Shown here: in pieces, positions 1-9,041 of the stretch | How the letters are laid out: the number at the start of each line of letters is the position of its first letter | How positions within the stretch are numbered: the first letter of the stretch is position 1 | Assembly (NCBI RefSeq): GCF_900116435.1 | Contig: NZ_FPAZ01000003.1 | Span: 198,428 to 262,427, forward strand | Length of the DNA: 64,000 nt | Reading direction: 5' to 3' | DNA from: Pseudoalteromonas lipolytica | Lineage (GTDB): Bacteria > Pseudomonadota > Gammaproteobacteria > Enterobacterales > Alteromonadaceae | Position numbers and translations under genes: made by a program | Notes under the pieces: generated by a model | The model's input: only the letters and a program-made list of their open reading frames with translations | The model's database searches: none | What the model was told of the DNA's origin: nothing

Positions 1-240
1 GATTTATTGCCCGTATTACAAGCACACAGCCAGCATTTTGATAAAACGTTAATAAAGTACAGTTATCAAGGGCGTGGCTTAAAATCTCTGGGCTCTGACT
101 GGGTGGTATTAACCAGTAATCACACTTTTTTAAATGATGTTTCTATTAGTGACTTATCGCCTATAAAGCACTACGGGAACTCTCAACTTGCAGAATGGAC
201 TGATCAAAAAAACAGCTTGTTGCCTCTGTTAAAATTTTAA
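1..240 (+). CDS. 3' end of an unidentified protein (truncated by window edge)
   Basis: An open frame enters from the left edge and ends at TAA 238-240, giving the last 79 residues of a protein. I do not recognise it with certainty. The tail (…LAEWTDQKNSLLPLLKF) resembles the C-terminal end of spermidine-synthase-like proteins, which often finish with a W-T-D segment followed by a hydrophobic helix; this is a weak resemblance. No membrane segment or catalytic motif lies in the visible part. It is convergent with aroC, and a hairpin terminator lies between them. Confidence 0.6.
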   Translation, partial: DLLPVLQAHSQHFDKTLIKYSYQGRGLKSLGSDWVVLTSNHTFLNDVSISDLSPIKHYGNSQLAEWTDQKNSLLPLLKF

Positions 241-255
241 ATTAAAACACAAAAA

Positions 256-283
256 AGCGCGATGGCTTGAAAGCTATCGCGCT
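256..283 (-). terminator. Rho-independent terminator of aroC
   Basis: The arms AGCGCGAT (256-263) and ATCGCGCT (276-283) pair, with an inner GCTT/AAGC extension. Read on the minus strand the hairpin is followed by TTTTTTGTGTTTT, a good U-tract for the prmB-aroC unit. On the plus strand the T-run is weaker and interrupted, so it may serve the left gene only partly. Confidence 0.75.
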
Positions 284-308
284 CATTACTTTTTCTAAAT
301 AGATACTT

Positions 309-1406
309 TTAGATTGAGCCTTTGATTGGCCCATGCTCGTGGCTTACATGGGGGTTTTGGCCACGCTGGCGTAATAAATGGTCCATTAAGGTAATCGCCA
401 TCATCGCCTCGGCGATGGGGATTGCACGAATACCCACACACGGGTCGTGACGACCTTTGGTGATCATTTCAACGGCTTCGTTGCTGGTATTTATACTGTT
501 ACCCGGAATCGTAATGCTTGACGTTGGTTTTAGCGCGATAGACGCAATAATATCTTGTCCTGTCGAGATACCCGCAAGCACTCCCCCCGCGTGATTTGAT
601 GTAAAACCATCTGGGGTCAGCTCATCACGGTGCTCTGAGCCTTTTTGCTCAACGACATCAAAGCCATCACCAATCTCAACACCTTTTACCGCGTTGATGC
701 TCATAAGTGAGTGCGCAAGCTCAGCATCAAGACGATCAAATACTGGCTCACCTAAGCCAACAGGCACATTCTTAGCGACTACTTTCACTTTAGCGCCTAC
801 CGAATCACCCTGCTTTTTAAGCTCACGCATGTACTCATCAAGCGCGTCTAATTTACTGGTATCGGGGAAGAAAAACGCATTGTTTTCTACTTCATCCCAG
901 TTATAGTTTTCGGCTTTAATAGGCCCAAGCTGACTTAAACATGCACGTACTTCAATACCATGAAATTGCTTTAAATATTTTTTAGCAATCGCTCCTGCCG
1001 CCACACGAATCGCGGTTTCTCGAGCTGATGAGCGACCACCGCCACGATAATCGCGGATACCGTATTTATGCCAGTAGGTGTAATCACCATGACCTGGGCG
1101 AAATACGTCAGCGATTTTACCGTAGTCTTTTGAACGTTGATCGGTGTTTTCAATCAGTAAACCAATACTTGTGCCTGTGGTTTTACCTTCAAATACACCT
1201 GAAAGAATTTTGACTTCGTCACTTTCACGGCGCTGTGTTGTATAACGACTTTGCCCTGGTTTACGACGATCTAAGTCAATTTGTAAATCGGCCTCACTAA
1301 TTTCAAGGCCTGCTGGTGTGCCATCAACAACGCCGCCTAATGCAACGCCGTGGCTCTCACCAAAGGTGGACACCTTAAATAACTGCCCTATGCTATTACC
1401 TGCCAT
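309..1406 (-). CDS. aroC: Chorismate synthase
   Basis: Catalyses the last shikimate-pathway step, anti-1,4-elimination of phosphate from EPSP to give chorismate, using reduced FMN in the cytosol. The 365 residues match the family length (361 in E. coli). The family signature FGESHG lies at residues 15-20, and the [14 protein letters not shown] / [14 protein letters not shown] region follows near residues 103-132, both typical of AroC. It starts 61 bp after prmB on the same strand, the order prmB-aroC found in enterobacteria, so the two are probably cotranscribed. A terminator follows at 256-283. Product identity is very secure. Confidence 0.98.
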   Translation of the reverse strand: MAGNSIGQLFKVSTFGESHGVALGGVVDGTPAGLEISEADLQIDLDRRKPGQSRYTTQRRESDEVKILSGVFEGKTTGTSIGLLIENTDQRSKDYGKIADVFRPGHGDYTYWHKYGIRDYRGGGRSSARETAIRVAAGAIAKKYLKQFHGIEVRACLSQLGPIKAENYNWDEVENNAFFFPDTSKLDALDEYMRELKKQGDSVGAKVKVVAKNVPVGLGEPVFDRLDAELAHSLMSINAVKGVEIGDGFDVVEQKGSEHRDELTPDGFTSNHAGGVLAGISTGQDIIASIALKPTSSITIPGNSINTSNEAVEMITKGRHDPCVGIRAIPIAEAMMAITLMDHLLRQRGQNPHVSHEHGPIKGSI

Positions 1407-1467
1407 TAACTTTCCTCATTCCTGGCTACTGAGACCGAGCCCTAAGGCTCGGCTTTTAAATTCGCTA

Positions 1468-2403
1468 TTAATCGGCGAAATAATTAACAAGCTGTTGTTT
1501 GCTTATCACAAATACGCCTAAGCCACCTTGTTCGAATTCAATCCATTCAAACGGCGCGCCTGGGTACAGTGCATCCATATGTACCATAGAGTTACCAACT
1601 TCGACAAATAACAAACCGTTATCAGTTAGATGCTCTGCTGCTTCAGCTAAAATGGTACGAGTGACGTCAAGTCCATCATGGCCCGATGCTAAACCAAGCT
1701 CTGGCTCATGGTGGAATTCGCGCGGTAAGTCGGCCATGTCTTCAGCATCAACATAAGGCGGGTTAGCAACGATCAGGTCATATTTTTGTCCTGGCACACC
1801 GCTAAATACGTCTGACTGAATAGGTAATACACGCTCATTAAGCATGTAATCACTAATATTAATATCAGCAACTTCTAAGGCTTCATACGAAATATCGACT
1901 GCATCAACTTGCGCGTCTTCAAAAGCTTGTGCAAGCGCAATGGCGATACATGCAGAGCCTGTGCATAAATCAAGAATGCGGGTTACCGACTCAGGCTCTT
2001 CAAGCCAAGGAGCAAACCGGTTGTTAATTAGCTCAGCAAAAGGTGAACGCGGAATCAATACACGCTCATCAACATAAAATGGCATGCCGGCAAACCAGGC
2101 AATATTTGTTAAATAAGGCACTGGCGTGCAATCGTTAATACGTTCAGCGATTAATGCTGCTAAACGATTTTTTTCAGTGCTCGTTAAACGCGCATGCATT
2201 AGCTCTTTAGGTGCATCAACAGGTAAACTTAGTGCTGGTAGCAATAAGCTGACCGCTTCATCCCATGCGTTATCTGTGCCGTGGCCAAAGAAAATACCAC
2301 TGCTCGCGAATTGACTGGTTGTCCAACGTAACCAATCGTGCAACGTTGAAAGTTCAGCAATTGCCTCGTCTAAAATTGCGTCTTCTATTTGGAAATGGTT
2401 CAT
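1468..2403 (-). CDS. prmB: 50S ribosomal protein L3 N5-glutamine methyltransferase
   Basis: Transfers a methyl group from SAM to a glutamine of ribosomal protein L3. The protein has 311 residues, the usual PrmB length. The SAM-binding motif I is DLCTGS (145-150) and the catalytic NPPY motif of glutamine N5-methyltransferases is at 214-217. The N-terminal helical part (residues 1-100) is the PrmB type rather than the shorter PrmC (HemK) one. It precedes aroC and is divergent from smrB with about 100 bp between starts, the same arrangement as prmB/smrB in E. coli. That context supports PrmB over PrmC, which usually follows prfA. Confidence 0.95.
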   Translation of the reverse strand: MNHFQIEDAILDEAIAELSTLHDWLRWTTSQFASSGIFFGHGTDNAWDEAVSLLLPALSLPVDAPKELMHARLTSTEKNRLAALIAERINDCTPVPYLTNIAWFAGMPFYVDERVLIPRSPFAELINNRFAPWLEEPESVTRILDLCTGSACIAIALAQAFEDAQVDAVDISYEALEVADINISDYMLNERVLPIQSDVFSGVPGQKYDLIVANPPYVDAEDMADLPREFHHEPELGLASGHDGLDVTRTILAEAAEHLTDNGLLFVEVGNSMVHMDALYPGAPFEWIEFEQGGLGVFVISKQQLVNYFAD

Positions 2404-2504
2404 GTATGTTCCTTAACTTTCAAAGTCTGTTCTGACGCGTATTGTACCGTCTTTTCAATTGCTTTTTACTCGATTTTTAGCGTTTTTTTGTTTAGACTGC
2501 CGTC

Positions 2505-3062
2505 ATGAAAAAAGATCCCCACGACAACAATCACATCAGCACTGACGATATAGACTTATTTCGTCAGAGTATCAGTGGTGCCAAAGCATTTAAACAAGAC
2601 ACTATCCGATTTACTAACAAGCCTAAAGTGTCACAAGCGAAGCAATTTTCCCAGCAAAAAAAGCAACATCAGTCAGAATTTTTCTTTTCAGACGAATATG
2701 TGCCAGATATTGATACGCACGGCACTGTAAGCTATGTCAAACCAGGGCATGATTCCTACTTGGCAAAACAACTGCGTCGTGGTGACTACGTACCTGAGCT
2801 AACCCTTGATTTACATGGGTTAAATAAAGAACTTGCCAAAGATGAGCTTGCAGGACTGATTCACGAATGTAAAAAACAACATTACTACTGCGCGTGTATC
2901 GTGCATGGGATTGGTGAGCGTATTTTAAAACACAAAGTACCGCAGTATTTAGTGCAACATCCCGATGTTATTGCTATGCACCAAGCCCCGCTTGAATTTG
3001 GCGGTAAAGGCGCAGTACTTATTTTAATTAACCTTCCGCAAAGTGACGAATTCCGACGTTAA
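2505..3062 (+). CDS. smrB: Smr-domain endonuclease SmrB (ribosome rescue)
   Basis: SmrB cleaves mRNA between collided ribosomes. The 185 residues fit the family (about 180). The N-terminal 95 residues are charged and probably flexible; the Smr domain runs from about 98 to 180 with the characteristic LDLHG at 101-105 and HGIG at 134-137. Divergent from prmB, as in E. coli. The stop codon overlaps the upstream end of the AEC reading frame, but the transporter probably starts just after it. No strong Shine-Dalgarno precedes the ATG. Confidence 0.93.
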   Translation: MKKDPHDNNHISTDDIDLFRQSISGAKAFKQDTIRFTNKPKVSQAKQFSQQKKQHQSEFFFSDEYVPDIDTHGTVSYVKPGHDSYLAKQLRRGDYVPELTLDLHGLNKELAKDELAGLIHECKKQHYYCACIVHGIGERILKHKVPQYLVQHPDVIAMHQAPLEFGGKGAVLILINLPQSDEFRR

Positions 3063-3084
3063 CGTCACTTTAATAAGGCCACAA

Positions 3085-4005
3085 GTGCATATTTTTTCGA
3101 TCATCTTTCCACTGATTTTTATCGTGCTAAGTGGCTACATTAGTAGTCGTAGCCGATTTTTATCGAAAGAACACATCGCAGGCCTCAGTAAATTTACTTT
3201 TTATATTAGCGTTCCGGCATTTTTATTTGTCAATATGGCGCAAGCAGATTTACATAGTAGCGTTAGTATTGCTGGATTTTTAAGCTTTTATATTCCGGTA
3301 TTAGCAATCTACGCACTCGGGTATTTGCTTGATCGCTATGTAATTTATAAGCAATCAGCCGCATCTCGCCATGCCGTGTTTGCGCTGGGTAGTAGCTACT
3401 CTAATACCGTACTAGTCGGGCTACCAATTATTATCGCCGCACTTGGGCAGCAAATGGTTGGGATTGTGTTTATGATCATTACCTTTCACAGCGCTTTACT
3501 GTTTACACTGACTTTTCTATTGAGTGCAAAATCGCAGCAAACCTTTTCATGGCGAGCCTTCGCGAAAAATATGTTACTGAATCCTGTGGTTCTAAGTATA
3601 AGCAGCGGCCTTGCGATTAACTTATTGGGTGTAACGCTTTATCACGATTTGGTGAATGGTTTGAGCTTACTTGCCAAGCCAGCTATTGCCTGCGCACTGT
3701 TTGTGTTAGGCGCAAATTTAGCGTTTTATAAGGTGGCAGATAACTGGCAAGCATCCCTTATCGCAACCATCATTAAGCTCGTAGTCTTACCATGTAGTGT
3801 GTACTTTTTTGCAACTCAGGTTTTCAACCTTGAACACTCTTTGATGACTGTACTGGTATTGCTCAGTGCGTCGCCATTAGGAGTGAATGCGTATTTAATA
3901 GCTAACCAAATAAAACAACATCAAGCAACGCTCGCAAGTGCTGTCGTCATATCAACCACACTGAGCGTTATAAGTTTTACTGTTTGGTTAAGCATTTTAC
4001 TTTAA
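3085..4005 (+). CDS. AEC-family transporter (auxin efflux carrier superfamily permease)
   Basis: A predicted inner-membrane permease of 306 residues with about ten hydrophobic segments. The segments with SSYSNTVLVGLPII and ASPLGVNAYLIANQI are typical of bacterial AEC carriers, which move organic acids or amino-acid-like substrates; the substrate here cannot be told. I chose the GTG at 3085 rather than the longer GTG at 3043: a TAAGG lies 5-10 bases before 3085 and the protein then begins directly with the first membrane helix, whereas the longer form overlaps smrB and adds a polar tail. It follows smrB by 22 bp and may be cotranscribed. Confidence 0.88.
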   Translation: MHIFSIIFPLIFIVLSGYISSRSRFLSKEHIAGLSKFTFYISVPAFLFVNMAQADLHSSVSIAGFLSFYIPVLAIYALGYLLDRYVIYKQSAASRHAVFALGSSYSNTVLVGLPIIIAALGQQMVGIVFMIITFHSALLFTLTFLLSAKSQQTFSWRAFAKNMLLNPVVLSISSGLAINLLGVTLYHDLVNGLSLLAKPAIACALFVLGANLAFYKVADNWQASLIATIIKLVVLPCSVYFFATQVFNLEHSLMTVLVLLSASPLGVNAYLIANQIKQHQATLASAVVISTTLSVISFTVWLSILL

Positions 4006-4008
4006 GTC

Positions 4009-4743
4009 TTACAGCCCACCAGATACATCCACAAAACTGCCTGTGGTAAACGATGCATGCTCTGAGGCCAAAAAATAAATGGCTTTGGCGACCTCATCAG
4101 CCTCACCGCCTCGCCCGAGTGGTAATTTACTTTTTAAGCGGTCTACGCGATTAGCTTCACCACCATCACGGTGCATGTCGGTATAAATTAAGCCGGGCCT
4201 TACAGCATTAACACGAATTCCCATACTGGCGATTTCTTTTGCAAGGCCTATGGTAAAGGTATCAAGTGCGCCTTTTGAGGCAGCATAATCTAAATACTCA
4301 TTCGCTGAACCTGTCCGTGAAGCCCCCGATGACACATTAACAATACTGCCTTTGTGCATTCGCTTTATAGCTTCTCGCGCACATAAAAATGCCCCTGTCA
4401 CATTACAGCTCAAAATAGCATTAATACGCGCCGCGTCCATTTCTAAAAGTGACATTTGTGGCTTCATCATCGCAGCATTGTTAACCAGTATATCTAAGCG
4501 TGACACCGTGCTATCAAGTGCAGCAAACATAGCCATTACTTGTTGCTCATCAGCCACATCTGCCTGAAAGGTGTGCGCTTTAACCCCTTGCTTTTCGATT
4601 TCTTTGGCAACTTGTTCGGCGCTTTGTTGGTCTGATTTATAGTTAATGCACACATCATAGCCATGCTTGGCAAATAGTTTAGCTGTTGCTGCGCCAATAC
4701 CACGCCCACCACCAGTAATAAGCACAACGGGATTTGAACTCAT
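4009..4743 (-). CDS. SDR-family NAD(P)-dependent oxidoreductase
   Basis: A classical short-chain dehydrogenase of 244 residues. The cofactor motif TGGGRGIG is at 10-17, NNA at 88-90, a serine-rich strand at 138-139 supplies the catalytic Ser, and the catalytic YAASK is Y153/K157. The Arg after the first glycines and the basic tail of the Rossmann strand suggest NADP(H), which is an inference. It overlaps the upstream ASCH gene by 4 bp (ATGA), so a three-gene unit RidA-ASCH-SDR is likely. The substrate is unknown; FabG-like folds are common, but this is not in a fatty-acid cluster. Confidence 0.9.
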   Translation of the reverse strand: MSSNPVVLITGGGRGIGAATAKLFAKHGYDVCINYKSDQQSAEQVAKEIEKQGVKAHTFQADVADEQQVMAMFAALDSTVSRLDILVNNAAMMKPQMSLLEMDAARINAILSCNVTGAFLCAREAIKRMHKGSIVNVSSGASRTGSANEYLDYAASKGALDTFTIGLAKEIASMGIRVNAVRPGLIYTDMHRDGGEANRVDRLKSKLPLGRGGEADEVAKAIYFLASEHASFTTGSFVDVSGGL

Positions 4744-5180
4744 GATGACTCCTTAAAAACTAACTGAAATTGCTCGCACACTAAGGGCATCTCAGGATGA
4801 CGTGAATAAGCTGTGCCGTGTAATTCTCGCTGGTAGTATGGCCAATGCACTTGTTGCCAATAACGAAGACTTTTATCGCCCTCGCCTTCTAACGCGGCAT
4901 ACGCTTCGGTAATTTGATTATAAGGGGTGATAACAACAGAGGTGGTTTCAATAATGCCAAGCGGCCGCCCTTGCCAGTTCGTAAAAATAGCCAAGTCACC
5001 AACCCGAGGGAGCGCCTCGTTATTAGCTTCAAACCAATACAGTGATGAGGTGGTCGCTCGCTTGACTCCTTGCAGAACAAGGTCAGCGCATTCATTGGCA
5101 TCCACCTCATTATCGCAAAAATGCCAAGCAGGCAAAGTACTAATTTGACAAGATGACTGCTGGTTAAAATCAGCAATCAT
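4740..5180 (-). CDS. ASCH-domain protein (YhfF-like)
   Basis: About 146 residues from the ATG at 5180. The core (WHFCDNEVDANECADLVL…KRATTSSLYWF…PRVGDLAIFTNWQGRPLGIIETTSV) is an ASCH domain, a PUA-like beta-barrel fold that binds RNA or modified nucleosides; some relatives hydrolyse N4-acetylcytidine. The frame stays open to 5318 inside the RidA gene, but that extension is not family-like. A TTG near 5210 is a possible alternative start. Its stop overlaps the SDR start by 4 bp. No experimental role is known to me for this branch. Confidence 0.82.
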   Translation of the reverse strand: MIADFNQQSSCQISTLPAWHFCDNEVDANECADLVLQGVKRATTSSLYWFEANNEALPRVGDLAIFTNWQGRPLGIIETTSVVITPYNQITEAYAALEGEGDKSLRYWQQVHWPYYQRELHGTAYSRHPEMPLVCEQFQLVFKESS

Positions 5181-5199
5181 CTTGTTAATTCGTTGCTCG

Positions 5200-5550
5200 T
5201 TACTTAACGGCTGCAACAACTGAAATCTCAACAAGTAGCGCGTCACGCGCCATTTTAGCTTCAACACAGGCACGCGCGGGGGCATGGCCTTCAGGTACCC
5301 ATGCATCCCACACTGCATTCATATCGGCAAAGTATTCCATGCTTTTAAGATAGAGGGTGGCGCTTAACATATGCTCTTTGCTGCTACCGGCTTCAATTAG
5401 CAGAGTTTCAACTTTATCGAGCATAGTTTGCGTTTGTTCAGCAATGCCTTTTTCTGCATCAGCGCACACCTGCCCACATAAGTACACCGTGCCGTTATGC
5501 TTAACGATGCGGCTCATTCGCGCACCTGTTTGTAATCGTTCAATTGTCAT
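5200..5550 (-). CDS. RidA/YjgF-family protein (enamine/imine deaminase-like)
   Basis: 116 residues, family length. RidA proteins hydrolyse reactive enamine/imine intermediates from PLP enzymes. The C-terminal PARACVEA segment (91-98) carries the conserved Arg (R93) that binds the substrate carboxylate, which supports a catalytically competent member. The N-terminal [22 protein letters not shown] is typical of the YjgF fold. First gene of the presumed RidA-ASCH-SDR unit. It is closer to the diverse Rid subfamilies than to canonical RidA, so I give no symbol. Confidence 0.88.
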   Translation of the reverse strand: MTIERLQTGARMSRIVKHNGTVYLCGQVCADAEKGIAEQTQTMLDKVETLLIEAGSSKEHMLSATLYLKSMEYFADMNAVWDAWVPEGHAPARACVEAKMARDALLVEISVVAAVK

Positions 5551-5598
5551 AGTATGTATTAAATAGTTAACAGTGACAGTAATTTAACAGACATACTG

Positions 5599-6075
5599 CT
5601 ATATTTCGACGTTATTTGGCGAGTGAATACTTAGGTAGTGGCTTCGCTGTTTCGTTTCATCATATTCAATGACTGCTACAGCACCCGTATTAAAAATAGG
5701 CATATTACCAGGGCTCAATTGATCAACTAAATAACTCACGATCGGCATGTGAGCGACAACTAGCCAAGTATTGCACTGTGGATGCATCGCGATTAACGTT
5801 TCTAAATAATCAGTAGCCACTTGTGGTACACCGTCGGGAGTAATGTCGCGACACGTTTCTTTGTAGAGTAACGGAATATTGTGTGTTGCATTTTCAGCCG
5901 TTTGCTGGGCACGTAAGTACGGACTTACCAACAAAGCGTCTGGTTTATAATGACATGCTAACCACTTCCCCATCCTACTGGCTTCTTGTTGACCCGTTGG
6001 CGTCAATTGTCTTGCTGCATCATCTGCTTGCATAGGCGTTGCTTCGCCATGGCGCATGATTAAGATTGTTTTCAT
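5599..6075 (-). CDS. sixA: Phosphohistidine phosphatase SixA
   Basis: A small histidine phosphatase of 158 residues that starts MKTILIMRHGEA, with the catalytic RHG at residues 8-10. SixA removes phosphate from histidine residues; in E. coli it acts on the nitrogen phosphotransferase protein NPr. The short length without the extra helices of phosphoglycerate mutases fits SixA. The second catalytic His is in AHMPIVSYL. Divergent from the M16 protease. In E. coli sixA sits beside fadJI; here these are 15 kb apart, with genes between them. Confidence 0.92.
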   Translation of the reverse strand: MKTILIMRHGEATPMQADDAARQLTPTGQQEASRMGKWLACHYKPDALLVSPYLRAQQTAENATHNIPLLYKETCRDITPDGVPQVATDYLETLIAMHPQCNTWLVVAHMPIVSYLVDQLSPGNMPIFNTGAVAVIEYDETKQRSHYLSIHSPNNVEI

Positions 6076-6267
6076 AAAAAATCAACCAATTAAAGAATAT
6101 AAAACAGTAGCCAGTTTGCTTGATTGTTAGCTATATTAGAATATCATCACAAGATAGATTAAACATCCGCTTATGATATTCAGGTAGATTTTCGTTGCTG
6201 TGCCTTTAGCGTTCCTGAGATTATCATCTGTTGTTAGGACATTAACGCATTCTTTCAGGAGAATCTT

Positions 6268-8988
6268 TTGAATATCAGCCGCAATGATAACAGAACATAC
6301 CAGCCCCTAACACTGGACAATGGTCTAAAAGTGCTTTTAGTGCAAGACTTAGAGTCAACAAAATCAGCGGCTTCGATGGCTGTTAATGCGGGTCACTTCG
6401 ACGATCCCCTTGATAGACAAGGTCTGGCTCATTTTTTAGAGCATATGCTTTTTTTAGGGACTGATTTATATCCCGAGTCTGGTGCCTTTTCGAACTTTGT
6501 TTCACAATCAGGTGGCAGCACGAACGCCTGGACTGGCACCGAGCATTCTTGCTACTTTTTTGACATCAATAATCAACAGTTTTCAGATGCACTCGCGCAA
6601 TTTAGTCGCTTTTTTATTGCCCCCTTACTCAGTCCAAAAGAAACCACCAAAGAGCGCAATGCAATTGACGCTGAATTTAAATTAAAAATTAAAGACGACG
6701 GACGCCGTATTTATCAAGCGCATAAAGAAACGGTAAACCCAGCACACCCTTTTGCTAAGTTTTCGGTGGGGAATCAACACACATTAGCAGACCGTGAGGG
6801 CTGTATTAGCGAAGAACTGCGCGCATTTTTCGACCGTCATTACCAAGCACAATGGATGACTTTAGTTATTTGCAGTAACGCCGATATTGCCACGATGACT
6901 GACTGGGTTAAGCAGTATTTTAGCGATATTAAAGGGCAAGCAAAGAGTAAAGAGATCATCGAGCCTCCCCTTTATCGCAAACAAGATTTAGGCAAAGTTT
7001 TACACATTGAACCGCACAAACATATGCAAAAGCTCATCATCAGTTTTGCTATGCCCAACATTGACGATTTTTATCGCCATAAAACGGTTAGTTTTATTGC
7101 TCACTTGCTTGGCTATGAGGGCAAGGGCTCGATGTATTCAATTTTAAAAGAACAAGGTTGGATCAATGCTCTTTCTGCTGGTGGCGGTATTAATGGCAGT
7201 AACTTTAAAGATTTTAATATCAGCGTAGCTCTTACAGATGAAGGTATTGAATACTATGAAGATATTGTCGAAATGGTATTCGAGTATATCTGTTTAATTA
7301 ATCAAAACTGCGCCAAACTTCCCAGGCTTTATCAAGATAAAAAGAACCTGTTACAAATTGCCTTTGATAACCAAGAAAAAGCACGCCTCATCGACTGGGT
7401 TAGTAATTTAAGCATTAACATGCAGCATTACGATGAAGAAAATTACGTACAAGGCGATTATTTAATGGAAGGCTTTAATCGTTGCGCCCATGAAATTGCG
7501 ATGCAATGGTTAACCCCAGATAATATGCGATTGGTGCTCATTCACCCCGATGTTGAGCCAGAACATACTACCGCTTGGTACAATACACCTTATAAAATCG
7601 AAGATATATCGCCATGCTGGTTAGAAGCATTAAGTGAAATAAACACGCCCTTACCTGAAATGTGTCTGCCTTGCGCTAACCCTTATTTAACCAAAGAGGT
7701 TGAACTGTTACCGCTAGACACTCCCAAAAAAGCGCCTGAACTACTTGTGAAACAAGAAGGGTTTGATTTTTGGTTTAAGCAAGACGCGACTTTCCGCGTT
7801 GCTAAAGGGCATTTTTATTTAGCGATGGATTCTCACTACGCAATTAAAGACGTAAAACACATGGCGCTAACGCGCCTGTTTGCAGACCTTTTTATGGACA
7901 GTGTGGCAGAGCAGTTTTATCCAGCCGAACTGGCTGGGCTGAGCTATCATTTAACCTCGCATCAGGGAGGGCTTACACTGCACACAGCCGGTTTATCTTC
8001 AAGTCAGCTCACTTTAGTCAACGAATTACTCGAAGCACTGTTTAATGTCGATATTTGCGCAAAGCGCTTTGCCGAGTATAAAAAACAGCTTGTTAGGCAT
8101 TGGCGTAACAGTAATCAAAACAAACCCGTCAGTGAGCTATTCAGTATTTTAGGGGCGCAAATTATGCCGTGGAACCCTGAGCCCAATGCACTTGCTCAGG
8201 CGCTAAAAGATACCAGTTTCCACCAATTCAACTGCTTTAGAACTGAGTTTTTTAAAGCCTTGCATGTTGAGTCATTTTTACATGGCAATTGGCAGCGCAG
8301 CGATGCACTTAAATTTCAAAAGCAAATCGTTGATCACCTCGCTGGCAGTACCACTATTATCGATTTAACACGGCCACTAAACGATGTTACCGAAGTAGAA
8401 CACCAACGTATCACACTCAATTGCAACGACCACGCGATGGTGCTTTATTACCAAGCATTAACCGATGACACCACAGAAAAAGTTAAAATGATGGTGCTTA
8501 ATCACCTTATCAATCAAGACTACTTTAACGAGCTAAGAACAAAACAGCAGCTTGGCTATTTAGTGGGTGCTGGTTATGCCCCATTCAACACACGCGCTGG
8601 CATTGCGTTTTATGTGCAATCGCCTAAACACAACGCTGATGAGATACTCAAACGCCACCAGCAATTTATTAGTAATTTTGTCGCACAGATCCCCACTGTT
8701 GATGAGCAGCAATGGCTTCAAACAAAAGCGGGACTCGTCACACATATTGCAGAAAAAGACAAAAACTTACGACTTCGCTCACAACGTTTATGGCTGGCAA
8801 TTGGTAACCGCGATACTGAGTTTAATATGCAACAACAACTGATCGCTGAGCTTGATGCGCTGAGTCTTGAGGATATGCAGCAATATATTATTGAGATCTT
8901 TTCTGAAAACCGGCCTAGAATCGAACTTTTAAGTGAGCCAAAGCTCAAAAAACCAGCAAAAGCCAACCTTTCTTCTCATTCTCTTTGA
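6268..8988 (+). CDS. M16-family (insulinase/pitrilysin-like) zinc metallopeptidase, no signal peptide
   Basis: A 906-residue peptidase with the inverted zinc motif HFLEH at 55-59 and the distal zinc ligand E136, giving the exact HxxEH-X76-E spacing of the family. Four M16 half-domains are expected from the length, with the inactive C-terminal half containing LRTKQQLGYLVGAGY. The start is a TTG at 6268 preceded by a strong CAGGAG six bases upstream. The protein begins directly with the catalytic domain and has no signal peptide, unlike periplasmic pitrilysin of E. coli (962 residues), so it is probably cytosolic and degrades short peptides. Divergent from sixA. Confidence 0.93.
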   Translation: MNISRNDNRTYQPLTLDNGLKVLLVQDLESTKSAASMAVNAGHFDDPLDRQGLAHFLEHMLFLGTDLYPESGAFSNFVSQSGGSTNAWTGTEHSCYFFDINNQQFSDALAQFSRFFIAPLLSPKETTKERNAIDAEFKLKIKDDGRRIYQAHKETVNPAHPFAKFSVGNQHTLADREGCISEELRAFFDRHYQAQWMTLVICSNADIATMTDWVKQYFSDIKGQAKSKEIIEPPLYRKQDLGKVLHIEPHKHMQKLIISFAMPNIDDFYRHKTVSFIAHLLGYEGKGSMYSILKEQGWINALSAGGGINGSNFKDFNISVALTDEGIEYYEDIVEMVFEYICLINQNCAKLPRLYQDKKNLLQIAFDNQEKARLIDWVSNLSINMQHYDEENYVQGDYLMEGFNRCAHEIAMQWLTPDNMRLVLIHPDVEPEHTTAWYNTPYKIEDISPCWLEALSEINTPLPEMCLPCANPYLTKEVELLPLDTPKKAPELLVKQEGFDFWFKQDATFRVAKGHFYLAMDSHYAIKDVKHMALTRLFADLFMDSVAEQFYPAELAGLSYHLTSHQGGLTLHTAGLSSSQLTLVNELLEALFNVDICAKRFAEYKKQLVRHWRNSNQNKPVSELFSILGAQIMPWNPEPNALAQALKDTSFHQFNCFRTEFFKALHVESFLHGNWQRSDALKFQKQIVDHLAGSTTIIDLTRPLNDVTEVEHQRITLNCNDHAMVLYYQALTDDTTEKVKMMVLNHLINQDYFNELRTKQQLGYLVGAGYAPFNTRAGIAFYVQSPKHNADEILKRHQQFISNFVAQIPTVDEQQWLQTKAGLVTHIAEKDKNLRLRSQRLWLAIGNRDTEFNMQQQLIAELDALSLEDMQQYIIEIFSENRPRIELLSEPKLKKPAKANLSSHSL

Positions 8989-9041
8989 CTCGTTCGTGAG
9001 CTTAGATTAAATTATCTGGTGCGAATTAAGGTATTTCATTA

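Noticed and set aside
3043-3084. Upstream GTG start for the AEC transporter
   Set aside because: It overlaps smrB and lacks a ribosome site, whereas the GTG at 3085 has TAAGG at the right distance.
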